A DNA stretch of 64,000 nt from DATEMU01 sp964414585 (GCA_964414585.1 CAYPXR010000021.1:62001-126000), one strand, 5' to 3'. Positions 1-9,363 are shown, counted from the stretch's first letter. Program-made: numbers and translations. The notes: generated from the sequence alone by a model not told the origin.

Positions 1-1
1 C

Positions 2-1492
2 GACGAAAATGCCGGCACACTGACGCTCGCCCGCGACCGCAATGGCATCAAGCCGCTCTACTACTACCACAACGGTCGCAGCCTGATTTTTGCCTCCGAG
101 TTGAAGGCGATCCTTGCGCTCTTGTCGCAGCGGCCGGCGCTATGCAAACCGGCCTTGCGGGAGTACCTGCGATGGAAGTTCGTCCCGGCCCCGCTGACGA
201 TCTACGAAAACATCTTCAAACTACCGCCCGCCCATGTTCTGACCGCGACGCCGGACCCCGGCAGCGCCCACCTGAAAGTCGAGACCCGCCGCTACTGGGA
301 GGTCGACTACGGCGTCCAGAAGATCACCGACGAAAAACGCGCGATCGATGAACTGGACGGCCTGCTCCGCGCATCGATCCGCGGCCACCTCGAATCCGAT
401 GTCGAGATCGGCGCGCTGCTCAGCGGCGGCGTCGATTCATCGCTCGTCGTTGCTCTGGCCTGCGAAGTTTCCGGCAGGCCGATCAAAACTTTCTCCGTCG
501 GCTTCGAGGAGACCGGTTTCGACCAGTTGCCCTTCGCCCGGCGGCTCGCGGAAAAATACAAGACGGTTCATTTCGAGGAGCACGTCCGTTTCGATCCAAT
601 GGAGACGATCCCGCTGCTGGTGCGGCAGTTCGACGAGCCCTTCGCCGACTCGTCGGCCCTGGCCTGCTTTCGCGTCTGCCAGGTCGCCGCGCAGCACGTC
701 AAAGTCGCTTTCACCGGCGACGGCGGCGACGAAACCTTCGCCGGCTACGGTCGCTACGAAGAAGTCCTCTCGTCGCAGTCGCGGCCCGGTCTCTGGCGGG
801 CCGTGCGTGATCGGGCGATTGTCGCATCGTCGTCGGCGCTCCTGTCGCCGGAGGCGAAGTACCTGAAACGTTTCCGCCACGCCGCACGGGGCCCGCTGGA
901 GCGGCACGAGGAACATCAATTGCTGTTCAGTGACTGGCTGGCCGATCGCCTGTTGACGGAAGGCTACCGTCAGTCAGGCACCTCGCCGATCTTTGCCGCC
1001 CACCGCCGCCGCGCGGTCGATCGCCATTGGTCGCCGGTGGACGTCGCCCAATACATTGACCTGCAAATGTCCCTGCCGGACGACATGCTCACGAAGGTGG
1101 ACCGCACGAGCATGGCGTGCAGCCTGGAATGCCGCGTGCCGCTGCTGGATCACACCATCACGCAATTCGCGGCGTCGCTGTCGACGGACCTGAAGATTCA
1201 CGGCGGCGTGCGGAAGTATCTCCTGAAAAAAGTCGCCGAGCGCTACGTCCCGCGCGAGCTGCTCTACCGCCAGAAAATGGGCTTCCGCATCCCCATCCGC
1301 CGCTGGTTCAAAAGGGGCCTTCTCGACCAGACGGCCGCGCTGCTCGACGGCGGCGCGCTCGTTCAGCAAGGCATCCTCGACCCAACCGGCCTCCGCTGGA
1401 TGCTCCGCCACCAACGCCGCGCCTGGATCGACTTCGGCAGCCAGCTCTGGGGGCTGCTTTTCTTGGAGCATTGGGCTCGCGCGAATCATTGA
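2..1492 (+). CDS. asnB: Asparagine synthase (glutamine-hydrolysing), 5' truncated
   Basis: Cytosolic ATP-dependent amidotransferase that moves the glutamine amide nitrogen onto aspartate; relatives also modify sugars or peptides in envelope clusters. The frame is open to the window's left edge and already reads DRNGIKPLYYY, the end of the class II glutaminase domain, so most of that domain lies outside the window. The synthetase domain is complete: the ATP-pyrophosphatase loop SGGVDSS at about nt 422-442, TGDGGDETFAGYGRY, and LPDDMLTKVDRTSM near the C-terminus. The TTG at nt 101 is internal, not a start. Stop TGA at 1490-1492. The family is certain; whether it makes free asparagine or serves a polysaccharide cluster upstream cannot be told from here. 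Confidence 0.9.
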   Translation, partial: DENAGTLTLARDRNGIKPLYYYHNGRSLIFASELKAILALLSQRPALCKPALREYLRWKFVPAPLTIYENIFKLPPAHVLTATPDPGSAHLKVETRRYWEVDYGVQKITDEKRAIDELDGLLRASIRGHLESDVEIGALLSGGVDSSLVVALACEVSGRPIKTFSVGFEETGFDQLPFARRLAEKYKTVHFEEHVRFDPMETIPLLVRQFDEPFADSSALACFRVCQVAAQHVKVAFTGDGGDETFAGYGRYEEVLSSQSRPGLWRAVRDRAIVASSSALLSPEAKYLKRFRHAARGPLERHEEHQLLFSDWLADRLLTEGYRQSGTSPIFAAHRRRAVDRHWSPVDVAQYIDLQMSLPDDMLTKVDRTSMACSLECRVPLLDHTITQFAASLSTDLKIHGGVRKYLLKKVAERYVPRELLYRQKMGFRIPIRRWFKRGLLDQTAALLDGGALVQQGILDPTGLRWMLRHQRRAWIDFGSQLWGLLFLEHWARANH

Positions 1493-1928
1493 TAAGAGCA
1501 TTTCGCCTTGCAACGGAAGGTTGACCGTCCGATCCGAGCCGGAGGCGCAAGTCGTAGATCCGCTGTGGCGGGCTCCGGACCGTCACCGCACGACCGGCTT
1601 AAACTTCGCGCCCCGGCCCCCGACTTTTCCCTTGCCTTTCTTAGGATCACAGACTAGCATGTTCGGAAACGGTTAGGTTCACTGAGTTCGAGGACCGACC
1701 TCAACCCCTGCAATCCTTCCGCGCGCCCGTTCGGCGAAAGGCACGCGGCGAATGGCTATGGGCAAATGGCTTCCGATCAACCCAGAATTTTCCTCGGCGC
1801 CTCCGAGCCTCTGTGGTTCGTCCCTATTCCCCACCCCTGTTTTTCAACCCAAGAACGCGGCAATTTCAAGTTTTTCAGGCAAATTCAACCCAAAAAAATT
1901 CGTGTTTCGTCCCGGCCCACAGTCCCCG
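1493..1928. other. Intergenic region between converging genes, no gene seen
   Basis: This 436-base stretch separates the asparagine synthase from the 3' end of the minus-strand exported-protein run. Short open frames here have no recognisable product. The only low-complexity signal is an A-run at about 1891-1898, which reads as a T-run on the minus strand downstream of the dockerin-tailed gene; I could not pair a convincing hairpin in front of it. Confidence 0.5.
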
Positions 1929-2810
1929 TTACGGACACGACCCGTCGCCCAGCAGAGCCTCGGCAAACAGCGCCGCATCGACAAGATCAACGCCGTTGAG
2001 CCCGTCCAGGTCCGCACAGGCACAGCGCCCGCCGATGAACAGGCAATCGGTGAACGCCTGCACGTCGAGACCATCTTTATGCGTGTCGCCGTTCACGTCG
2101 CCGGGACAGTCGCAGTCGACGGGGGCGGACGACAGCAGCCCGACATCCTCCGGCGTGTCGCCGAGGACGATGTTGTCGAAGGCAAAGCCGCCGAGTTTGT
2201 TCGTCACGAAGACGAGACGCGACATGTGGCCGTAGCCCAGGTCGCCCACGAACGCATCGGCGCTGGTGGCCGCTGTTGTCGGGTCGTAATAGTCGGAAGC
2301 GTCGGGATTGACCCAGAGGCTGATGACGTGGTTATCGAGATCGTACGAACCGATCAAGTGATAAATGGTGTTCGGTTGAATGGCAATCCCTGTCGTTGCC
2401 GAGCCGCCGTTGGCGACGAGTAATTCATCTCCACCCGGCCATTTGCCCAGGGCGATGTTTTGCAGGTTGACTCCCTCCTGGAGCCCGAGAGCGGCGTAGT
2501 CGTTCGACGCCCACGAAGCGGGCGTACGCAGGTCGAAGGCGACGAACATCTCCGGCGTCGATCCGGGATTGTCGAAGATCCTGTTGGCGGCCTGCTCCTG
2601 GGGATTGCCGACGACCGGCATCGCCCAGCCGGCCACGACGTTCATGCTGAATCCGTTCCAGGCGGTGGTCCAGCCCGTGCCGCCGTTCTGGCCGGGAAGC
2701 GGGCCATCGGCGTAAGCGAAATCGTCTTCGGCGACGAGCGCGGCGCGGGCCGGCGCGATTGCCGTCCATAATGCAATCAGAACGAGCAGTGAAGAAAATT
2801 TGATTTTCAA
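1929..2810 (-). CDS. Exported protein with dockerin-like C-terminal tail
   Basis: 293 aa. A signal peptide (about residues 1-23, KIKFSSLLVLIALWTAIAPARA) leads into a body resembling a concanavalin/LamG-like jelly roll, starting AEDDFAYADGPLPGQNGGTGW, a pattern common in planctomycete exported proteins. The last 60 residues hold two calcium-loop-like segments, GDVNGDTHKDGLD and ADLDGLNGVDLVD, bracketed by cysteines, as in the dockerin-like tails of this phylum. No catalytic residues are recognisable. It is the last gene of a five-gene minus-strand run, 9 bases after the preceding gene. Likely role is surface-associated binding or structure; partner unknown. Confidence 0.75.
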   Translation of the reverse strand: MKIKFSSLLVLIALWTAIAPARAALVAEDDFAYADGPLPGQNGGTGWTTAWNGFSMNVVAGWAMPVVGNPQEQAANRIFDNPGSTPEMFVAFDLRTPASWASNDYAALGLQEGVNLQNIALGKWPGGDELLVANGGSATTGIAIQPNTIYHLIGSYDLDNHVISLWVNPDASDYYDPTTAATSADAFVGDLGYGHMSRLVFVTNKLGGFAFDNIVLGDTPEDVGLLSSAPVDCDCPGDVNGDTHKDGLDVQAFTDCLFIGGRCACADLDGLNGVDLVDAALFAEALLGDGSCP

Positions 2811-2819
2811 AATAGGTCC

Positions 2820-3242
2820 TTAATTGCAGGAAGTTCCGTTAAGCAGGGCCTCGACAAAAACGGCGACGTCGTCGATGTTGACTCCGCTGGCGGCATCGAC
2901 ATCCGCGCAAGAGCAGCTCCCGCCCGAGGTCACGCAGGCGACAAACTTCTGCACGTCGAGTCCGTTCCTCGCGCCGTCGCCGTTCATGTCGCCCAGGCAC
3001 CAGCAGACCTGCGTCACCGGCCAGAAGCCGCCGGTGAGTTCAAACGAGGCGCCCGTCATGACCGGCGCAACTTGAGCATCGGGCTGTCCGATGGTCCCGC
3101 CGAGTTCAAAGGCGCCTCCGGTGGAGAACGTATGGCCGCCGCCGTCGATGGTGGACCAGTTGATTTCCGTTTGTGCTGCGACCTTCACCGCCAAAACGGC
3201 GGCGATAGCCAATGCGAAACAGGGAGTAAAAGTTTTCATCAT
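2820..3242 (-). CDS. Small exported protein: GG-repeat module plus dockerin-like tail
   Basis: 140 aa. Signal peptide to about residue 23 (ending VKVAAQ), then a roughly 50-residue module with two parallel elements (FSTGGAFELGGTIGQPDA and MTGASFELTGGFWPV), a widespread but functionally unassigned planctomycete exported module. The C-terminal half carries GDMNGDGARNGLDVQKF and CADVDAASGVNIDDVAVF, calcium-loop-like dockerin repeats with five cysteines. Spacing to its neighbours is 9 and 18 bases, so it is almost certainly co-transcribed with them. It could act as a small scaffold or adaptor for calcium-dependent assembly; that is inference. Confidence 0.75.
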   Translation of the reverse strand: MMKTFTPCFALAIAAVLAVKVAAQTEINWSTIDGGGHTFSTGGAFELGGTIGQPDAQVAPVMTGASFELTGGFWPVTQVCWCLGDMNGDGARNGLDVQKFVACVTSGGSCSCADVDAASGVNIDDVAVFVEALLNGTSCN

Positions 3243-3260
3243 GGCGGTGTCCTTTCGCGC

Positions 3261-4340
3261 TTATTGCCCGATGGTGGCGATGCCGCGGAATGAATCCAGG
3301 GTGAGCGCCTTGTTGATGGTTAACGTTTGGTACGCCGAGCTGTTCTTGACAACGATCCGTCCCCCGGTGGTCACGGCGGTGACGGCGGCGGCGAGGTTGT
3401 TGTAGGGCTGGTTGAAGGAGCCGTTTTGGGTGCCGCCGTAGCCGAAATCGACCCAAGTGACATTGAGTTGCGGCGGATTCACCAGATTGGACCGCAGGTT
3501 GACGAGAGTGCCCAAGGCCCGGCTGTGTTGCCCATAGGTAAAGTGATTTCTGCAGGCCCCGCCGTAGGACATCAGATTCGTCGGATCGGGATTAAACGCC
3601 TGACCGCATCGCATGGCGGTTCCGTTGTAGGTGCAGCCGTTGAGGTTGCCCGTCAGGTCAGGGTCAGCGGCGGTGTCACAAAGGAGGTCGCCGGCCGTTG
3701 AACAGTTCGAGCCGTTCGGGCATTCCGCACCCATGGCCGTTTCGTGGGTATGGAAAAGATCGAAAAAGTGACCCAGCTCGTGGGCAAACGTGGTCGTGTT
3801 GCTGCCCGCGTTGGTGCACCCGTTGGCCATGGCCACGCCCTGGCTGCCGGCCGTCGTCGTAAAAGTGCCGTTCCCGCAAAGCGCTCCGGTTTCATCGGCG
3901 AGGTTCTGCGTGAAGTAGCAGTTGACGGTATTACCGATGCTGTCGGTATTGCGAAGCGCGTGGATTTCAGCGGCGGTATCGATGTTGAAATAGAAGGCGT
4001 CGCTGTCGATGAACCGGGTGGCGCCAGACTGAAAGAACTGAATACCGCTGCCGAGCCAGTGGGCGTTGGCGTCATCGATGGTGGCGTCAATATTGGCCTG
4101 CGTCGTGCCCCCGGTGCCGTCGCTCTGGCGAACGATATGGATCGTCAGTGGTGCGTAGAGGATGTACCGTTGCTGTTCAGCGGTGTCATAAAGTCCCATG
4201 GCCTGAAGCTGCTGAATGTCGGGCGCCTGGTTTGGCTCGATCCGCGTGCCGCATTCCTCCGCCGCGGCCGGGCTCGCCGTGACGATCATGGCCAACAGCA
4301 CCTGGGAAGCCCATCGTCGAAACGTGAATTCATGGGTCAT
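3261..4340 (-). CDS. Secreted M43-type zinc metalloprotease
   Basis: 359 aa. Signal peptide of about 28 residues ending SPAAAEE. The catalytic core contains HELGHFFDLFH, the extended HExxHxxxxxH zinc motif of metzincins, followed by the M43 (pappalysin/cytophagalysin) hallmarks CDTAADP and the Met-turn NLMSYGG. The C-terminal ~70 residues (VDFGYGGTQNGSFNQPYNNLAAAV through IATIGQ) resemble one coil of a parallel beta-helix, an ending often seen on planctomycete exported enzymes. Third from the end of the exported-protein run. It could mature or degrade neighbouring secreted proteins. Active-site residues look intact, so activity is expected. Confidence 0.88.
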   Translation of the reverse strand: MTHEFTFRRWASQVLLAMIVTASPAAAEECGTRIEPNQAPDIQQLQAMGLYDTAEQQRYILYAPLTIHIVRQSDGTGGTTQANIDATIDDANAHWLGSGIQFFQSGATRFIDSDAFYFNIDTAAEIHALRNTDSIGNTVNCYFTQNLADETGALCGNGTFTTTAGSQGVAMANGCTNAGSNTTTFAHELGHFFDLFHTHETAMGAECPNGSNCSTAGDLLCDTAADPDLTGNLNGCTYNGTAMRCGQAFNPDPTNLMSYGGACRNHFTYGQHSRALGTLVNLRSNLVNPPQLNVTWVDFGYGGTQNGSFNQPYNNLAAAVTAVTTGGRIVVKNSSAYQTLTINKALTLDSFRGIATIGQ

Positions 4341-4367
4341 GGCAAATTCTCCTCGAGGGCCGGGTGA

Positions 4368-6149
4368 CTATTGAAGGTTGACCAACACGAGGACGAGACC
4401 GCGTTGTCCGCGTGGCAAGGACGTCATCGCCTTTCCAATCGCGGCCCCGTAAGCGCGCGAACGGTCTGTTGCTTTCATCGCATGACCTGGCGTGGCCGAG
4501 GTCGTCAGCAGGTCGCCGGGGGTAATGGCGGATTCGCCTGCATCACAATAGGTCCACACCCGACCGGAGAGAGCGATCGGCGGTGCCTCTTCGCAGCCGG
4601 GCAGGTGGCCAAGGATGGCCCCCGCGGCAAAGTCGTTTGCGCCGCTTACGACGCCGGCGACGCGCGAGTTGTACTCGCCGCGCGCCTCTCGAAGCAGGCC
4701 GGGGTTTTCGGGGTCGATCTCCATGACCGTGCCGGGCTCGACCTTTTCGCCGCTAACGGGGAATTTTTCGGCGAGGTCCGCGCCGGTGATCTGGAGAACT
4801 TTAGTGCGCGTCGTGCCATTGACGTCGAGAGTGGCGAGGGGCGCTGCTGTTCCGATGCCGACCCGGGGATCCGCATCGTTGGCCCAGAACGTGGCCACGT
4901 TCGTTCCGCCCAAGGCGGTAATTTCGAAGTTTTTCCCGCCGCCGACGATGTTTTGCAGCCGGAGCGCAGCGCTCGGGCCAGTGTATGCTTGTTTAAAAAC
5001 CCACGGGCGCTCGGTTGTCAGGCGCAGAAGTTCGGCCCCGTCGCCAATAGCCTCGACTTCAAGTTTCTTTAGCTGCGATGCGCCCTGCGTGACTTTCAGG
5101 GCCACGCCGCCGGAGTCGGTGTTCGAGAAGCTGCCGCCGTAGTTGCCGGCGATCTGGGCGACGCCGGTCACGCCGGCGCCGAGCGTTCCGAGAGATCCGG
5201 AATTGAAACCGTTCTGGTGTTCGCCGTAGACGCCGGTTCCGCCAAAGTTCGACGTGGCCAATCCCGAAAACGCCTTGCCGCCGGAAGTGGTGGCGTAGAT
5301 CGTGTTGCCGCTGGACGCTGCAACGTGGAGCCTGGATGCGGGACTCGAAGTGCCGATGCCGACGTTGCCGCCGGGGGAGTTCAAAATCAAAGAAAGCGGT
5401 TGAAGGCCATCGTAGTTGTAAGCAAATATTTGAGCAGTCGTGGCGCTGCCGCCCTCGATGAATACGCCTTTTCCGGACGGGAAGGGCGACGATCCGCCGA
5501 TGATGCCGACGCCGCCGCCGTACCAGACGTCTGATCCGTTGGTCTGCCAGGGACCGCCGCCACCCCCGGGCGCGGACGTCTGCACACTGCCGTCGGGGAA
5601 TTTGATGCCATCGACCCCCGGTGTGCCCGAGATTTCCAGCTTCGCGGTGGGCGTGGCGGTGCCGATACCGACGTTGCCGTCGAGGTAGTACAGGTCGGTG
5701 CCGCTCGGTACCCACGGGGCGTACGAGTAGTTGGAGGATGCCGAATTGACGGCGGAATACGATGAGTTGCAGGTCTGTGCATAAGGGGTGGCGGTGATCA
5801 CTTGTCGCGGCGTCAGTACCACGGTGTTGACTTCGATCTCGAGCCACAACGGTACCCCGCTAAAGATGGCTCCAAAATCGAGATTGGCCGTGAAGAGACC
5901 GTCGGCGACGGGAACGCCTTCCACTGGGTAGTCGCCGCCATACTGTGTGCCGTCCACATCGGCATCAAAGACCCGAAAGGTCATGTCGTAGGCGCCGTTG
6001 GCCGGTGAACCGGCATCCTTGAGTTGACCTTGATAGGTGAAGACGGTGCCTTGCGCAAAAGCCGATCCGGTGATGGCCGTCGTTAACGCCCAGGCGATTA
6101 CCAACATTGAACCGAACTTTCGGTTCGTCGCGAGATTTTGGAAGCACAT
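4368..6149 (-). CDS. Exported tail-fibre-like protein with GIGT repeats
   Basis: 593 aa. Signal peptide to about residue 33 (ITGSAFAQG). A conserved ~100-residue N-terminal domain follows (FTYQGQLKDAGSPANGAYDMTFRVFD), then repeated segments of the type GNVGIGTATPTAKLEI, GNVGIGTSSPASRLHV and PRVGIGTAAPLATLDV, which are typical of trimeric fibre/spike proteins. The C-terminus (GDLLTTSATPGHAMKATD) resembles the autoproteolytic intramolecular-chaperone domain of some phage-type fibres. No phage genes are nearby, so it is read as a cell-surface fibre, not a prophage remnant. Trimerisation is expected from family knowledge only. Confidence 0.8.
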   Translation of the reverse strand: MCFQNLATNRKFGSMLVIAWALTTAITGSAFAQGTVFTYQGQLKDAGSPANGAYDMTFRVFDADVDGTQYGGDYPVEGVPVADGLFTANLDFGAIFSGVPLWLEIEVNTVVLTPRQVITATPYAQTCNSSYSAVNSASSNYSYAPWVPSGTDLYYLDGNVGIGTATPTAKLEISGTPGVDGIKFPDGSVQTSAPGGGGGPWQTNGSDVWYGGGVGIIGGSSPFPSGKGVFIEGGSATTAQIFAYNYDGLQPLSLILNSPGGNVGIGTSSPASRLHVAASSGNTIYATTSGGKAFSGLATSNFGGTGVYGEHQNGFNSGSLGTLGAGVTGVAQIAGNYGGSFSNTDSGGVALKVTQGASQLKKLEVEAIGDGAELLRLTTERPWVFKQAYTGPSAALRLQNIVGGGKNFEITALGGTNVATFWANDADPRVGIGTAAPLATLDVNGTTRTKVLQITGADLAEKFPVSGEKVEPGTVMEIDPENPGLLREARGEYNSRVAGVVSGANDFAAGAILGHLPGCEEAPPIALSGRVWTYCDAGESAITPGDLLTTSATPGHAMKATDRSRAYGAAIGKAMTSLPRGQRGLVLVLVNLQ

Positions 6150-6219
6150 GGTTTTTCCCTTTTTGAATTTGTTAACTTGGGTCCTAAGGTATTGGGCCTC
6201 TCCTACTGTCCATGCGACA

Positions 6220-8586
6220 TCAGCGAGGGCGACTAACGAATTTGGTGGTGTTGTTTGGGAGTGGCCGAATACGTCGCTTTCGACGCCCGATCAGCATCAC
6301 CGGCAGCATCGTGACCATTCCCGCTCCGCACATACCGCCGCCACCGGCCGCGCCGCAATCAACGCTTCCCGCGCCGCCGGGAAGTCCCAGCGGTGCGATC
6401 GGCGCCACGACGCCGCCGGGGACCGGAGCCGCGACGGGCGCGACGATCACGGGCGCCGGGTTAATGGTCAGCGTTGCCGGATTGCTGGTCAGAACCGCGC
6501 ACACGCTGGTCGCGACAACGTCGTACTTGCCCGCGTCAGATGCGGTGACGGGATTGATCGTCAGGCCGGCGGACGTAGCCCCGAAGATCCGGGGACCATT
6601 CGACAGCGGCGCGCCATCTTTCCGCCATTGGTAGGAAGGCGTGCCGCTTCCAGAGATACTGACCGTGAATGAGGCGGATTCGCCGGCGATGACCGTCCGA
6701 TCCAAAGGATGGCCGTTGATGGACGAGGCGGCCGTGAGACTCAACTGGGCGTTCAGGCACGTCGCGTCACCGCAGCCGTTGCTGACGAAACAGTTGTAAT
6801 CCGCCGCGACGTCGCCGGGTCCGACGGGATCGATCACCAGGGTATCGGTCGTCGCTCCGCTGATGTGGGCGTCGTTATTGACGTTGGTCAGGCCGCGTCG
6901 CCATTGATAGTTGAGCGGCCCCGTGCCGCTCGCACCGACCACGAAGCTCGCGGCGCCGCCGTTGCAGACCCCTTGATCGGCAGGGTGGGCGGTGATATTC
7001 GGTGCGACGCAGGCGCCACCGACACCGAATGAGGCGACGTAGAGAGCAGAGGTCCCGTCGGAGAGGACGGCATTCACGCAGATCTGACCTTGATTGTTGA
7101 GTTGATAAGTCTGGCCGGTCTGTTCCGCGGACGCGTTCGAAACCAGGTAGGCACCACAACTGTTGATCGTTCGAAAGTCGCCCGGCGCGATTTCAATGCT
7201 TTGCCCTCGGACGACCACGGGCGTGAGAACGCCGGTCGGGCTGGTGACCCAAACGGAATCGCCGTTGAACTGAAAGATCGGCGCACCGGTCAGCGAGGAA
7301 TAGAAGGCCACCTGTCCTGCATCGTTGATGCTCGGATTGAAGACTCCCAGGACAAAAGTGACGCCCGCCGGCATGCCTGGCGCATCCATGCCATCTCGCA
7401 CGACGAGCTGAACGGCGCCGGCCGGAGTGGTGTATTTGTAGATTCCAAAGTCGTTGGTGAAATCAACGCCATCGATGCCCTGTACCAGGAAAGCGCCAAA
7501 GGCGGCCTCGCCGGCGCCGGAAACGGCGGGAGGATAGAGATATCCGTAATGACCGCCGCCCGGCGCGGGGTCACCCGTCCGGGCGATCATGTGAAGCGCG
7601 CCGCCGTCTTCCACCCAGGTGGATTGCTCGTTGGTCGTATTGACGCCGGCGCCGGTCAATTTCGCGAGGAAGGCGAGGTTTCCGTCGTTGTTGATGGTCC
7701 AGGACTGGAATGAATCAAACATCACGTTGCCGAGACCCGGCGCGAGCTGGCCTTGATATGCAACGACCCGCGGCGGCGCCATCGTGTGGCTCTCGGCGAA
7801 GAGCATGTAGCCCCAGTTGGTCTGGGCCACAAAGGCCACTTGTCCGCCGGCATTGATCAACGGCAGGCCGGTCAAGTTTGCGCCATATTGAACCGAGCCG
7901 GGTGCGAATCCCGGCGGCGGGTTGGGCAAGTCATCGCCCTGGCGGGCGACGATCCGCAGCGGCCCTCCCGCGGTCTGGCACCAGATGCCGCCGTGGTCGA
8001 AGGCGGTGACGCCACCCACTCCCACTTTGAGCGAGCCGGTGAAGGCGATGTCGCCCGAGGTGTTCATGGCCGGGTTGCCGACCCCGTCAAATTCCGTGCC
8101 AGCCGGCGCGGCGGCTACGCCATTCGCAGCCACGCGCACGATATTTCCGGCCGCGTTTTGCACCCAGATACCGAATATTCCTGCCAGGTTGCCAAGGCCA
8201 ACGGCATTGAAGACGACCTGGCCAGGCGGATTTTTGTGCTGTACGACAAAACTGTTGGCTTCGTAGTGGAAGTTGATGTCGCCCGGTGTCGGGTCCCCTT
8301 GCCGGCCAAGGAGATGCAATTCTCCCAGTGAGTTCTCGGAGTAGAGTGTCCAATAGTTCATTCCGCCGACACCCCCGACGCCGAGTTTGAGATAACAGCT
8401 CAACGAGACATGTCCGGCTTCGTCGATCGAGGGATAACTGAGAATTTGCGTATCAAATATCCCTGTGGTTTCCGGAGCAGGTTCGCCGGATCGCCAGACC
8501 TTGCGATAGCTCACCTGCCCGTGGGCAGGAGGAGCCGGCCAGCCAAGGAGGAGTGCGAAAACGAATGTCAACAGGGATGTCCGCAT
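6220..8586 (-). CDS. Large exported NxxGxxAF-repeat/Ig-like protein with cysteine C-terminal anchor
   Basis: 788 aa, first gene of the exported-protein run. Signal peptide to about residue 23 (APPAHGQ). Residues ~30-520 contain repeats with cores such as NTSGDIAFTGSL, NAGGQVAFVAQT, NNDGNLAFLAKL and NDAGQVAFYSSL, matching the NxxGxxAF repeat of planctomycete exported proteins. Two Ig-like domains follow (GTGPLNYQWRRG and GSGTPSYQWRKDG). The end is CGAAGGGGMCGAGMVTMLPVML then basic GRRKRR, a cysteine-glycine patch plus hydrophobic segment plus arginines that looks like a C-terminal sorting signal. The gene is divergent from the ECF sigma factor, 132 bases apart. Confidence 0.78.
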   Translation of the reverse strand: MRTSLLTFVFALLLGWPAPPAHGQVSYRKVWRSGEPAPETTGIFDTQILSYPSIDEAGHVSLSCYLKLGVGGVGGMNYWTLYSENSLGELHLLGRQGDPTPGDINFHYEANSFVVQHKNPPGQVVFNAVGLGNLAGIFGIWVQNAAGNIVRVAANGVAAAPAGTEFDGVGNPAMNTSGDIAFTGSLKVGVGGVTAFDHGGIWCQTAGGPLRIVARQGDDLPNPPPGFAPGSVQYGANLTGLPLINAGGQVAFVAQTNWGYMLFAESHTMAPPRVVAYQGQLAPGLGNVMFDSFQSWTINNDGNLAFLAKLTGAGVNTTNEQSTWVEDGGALHMIARTGDPAPGGGHYGYLYPPAVSGAGEAAFGAFLVQGIDGVDFTNDFGIYKYTTPAGAVQLVVRDGMDAPGMPAGVTFVLGVFNPSINDAGQVAFYSSLTGAPIFQFNGDSVWVTSPTGVLTPVVVRGQSIEIAPGDFRTINSCGAYLVSNASAEQTGQTYQLNNQGQICVNAVLSDGTSALYVASFGVGGACVAPNITAHPADQGVCNGGAASFVVGASGTGPLNYQWRRGLTNVNNDAHISGATTDTLVIDPVGPGDVAADYNCFVSNGCGDATCLNAQLSLTAASSINGHPLDRTVIAGESASFTVSISGSGTPSYQWRKDGAPLSNGPRIFGATSAGLTINPVTASDAGKYDVVATSVCAVLTSNPATLTINPAPVIVAPVAAPVPGGVVAPIAPLGLPGGAGSVDCGAAGGGGMCGAGMVTMLPVMLIGRRKRRIRPLPNNTTKFVSRPR

Positions 8587-8718
8587 GATTGATTCCCGAT
8601 TCTCTGCCGTTTAGGAGGGGCCATTCCCTCTCAGGTCCTTGCGTCACAATCGGGATGGACTCACGCGGCGGGTCGCCTTTTGTTTCCGAACAAGTTATGA
8701 TGCGCCGGAAAGAAATGG

Positions 8719-9363
8719 TTGCCCGTGCCCTCGACAAATCAGGAAATTTCGGCATTACAAACACTGCTCACCAAGGCGGTTAAGGGCGACGCCGACGCCA
8801 TCAGCCGGCTCCTTTCGTCGGTGGGTCCCAAGGTTGAACAGGAACTTGCAATCGGTCGTCGTTGGCGGCATGCCCTCGACCCCGGAGATGTGATGCAGGT
8901 CACATATCTGGAGGCGTTCCTTCAAATCTCGCGGTTTCGACCCGAGCAGGCAGGATCGTTTGAGGCCTGGCTTCGCCGCATCGCGGAAAACAACCTGCGC
9001 GACGCGATTCGCGGCATGGAACGACAGAAACAACCTCCCCCGAGCCGCCGGGTGTCGTTCGATAACCCCACGGACGAATCGTTTACCGGTCTGTACGATC
9101 AACTTGCCGCGAAGGGGACGACCCCAAGCCGTGCGTTTGCCCGAAAGGACGTGCAACGTCTGATCGAGGCCGCACTGGGCAAACTTCCGGCGGATTATGC
9201 GCAAGTGGTCCGGTTGTACGATCTGGACGGGCAATCCGTGGACGAGGTGGCCGCCACCATGGGCCGGTCCACCGGCGCGATTCACATGCTCCGGGCCAGG
9301 GCCCACGATCGTCTGGGCGATTTGTTGGAGACCGCCTCAAGTTGGTTTGCCTCCAGCGCGTGA
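8719..9363 (+). CDS. ECF-type RNA polymerase sigma factor
   Basis: About 214 aa. Region 2 (DPGDVMQVTYLEAFLQISRFRPEQAGSFEAWLRRIAENNLRDAIR) and region 4 (LPADYAQVVRLYDLDGQSVDEVAATMGRSTGAIHMLRARAHDRL) are both clear, with a basic/proline linker. An in-frame TGA at 8698 rules out an upstream start, leaving TTG at 8719 or GTG at 8725; GGAAAG at 8707-8712 fits either. It precedes the first kinase by 39 bases on the same strand. In planctomycetes such sigma factors are often genetically linked to Ser/Thr kinases, so control by kinase-dependent signalling is plausible. No anti-sigma factor is present. Confidence 0.9.
   Translation: MPVPSTNQEISALQTLLTKAVKGDADAISRLLSSVGPKVEQELAIGRRWRHALDPGDVMQVTYLEAFLQISRFRPEQAGSFEAWLRRIAENNLRDAIRGMERQKQPPPSRRVSFDNPTDESFTGLYDQLAAKGTTPSRAFARKDVQRLIEAALGKLPADYAQVVRLYDLDGQSVDEVAATMGRSTGAIHMLRARAHDRLGDLLETASSWFASSA

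Noticed and set aside
4368..6149. Tail-fibre-like gene as a prophage remnant
   Set aside because: No other phage genes are near, it has a Sec signal peptide, and similar exported proteins are frequent in planctomycetes.
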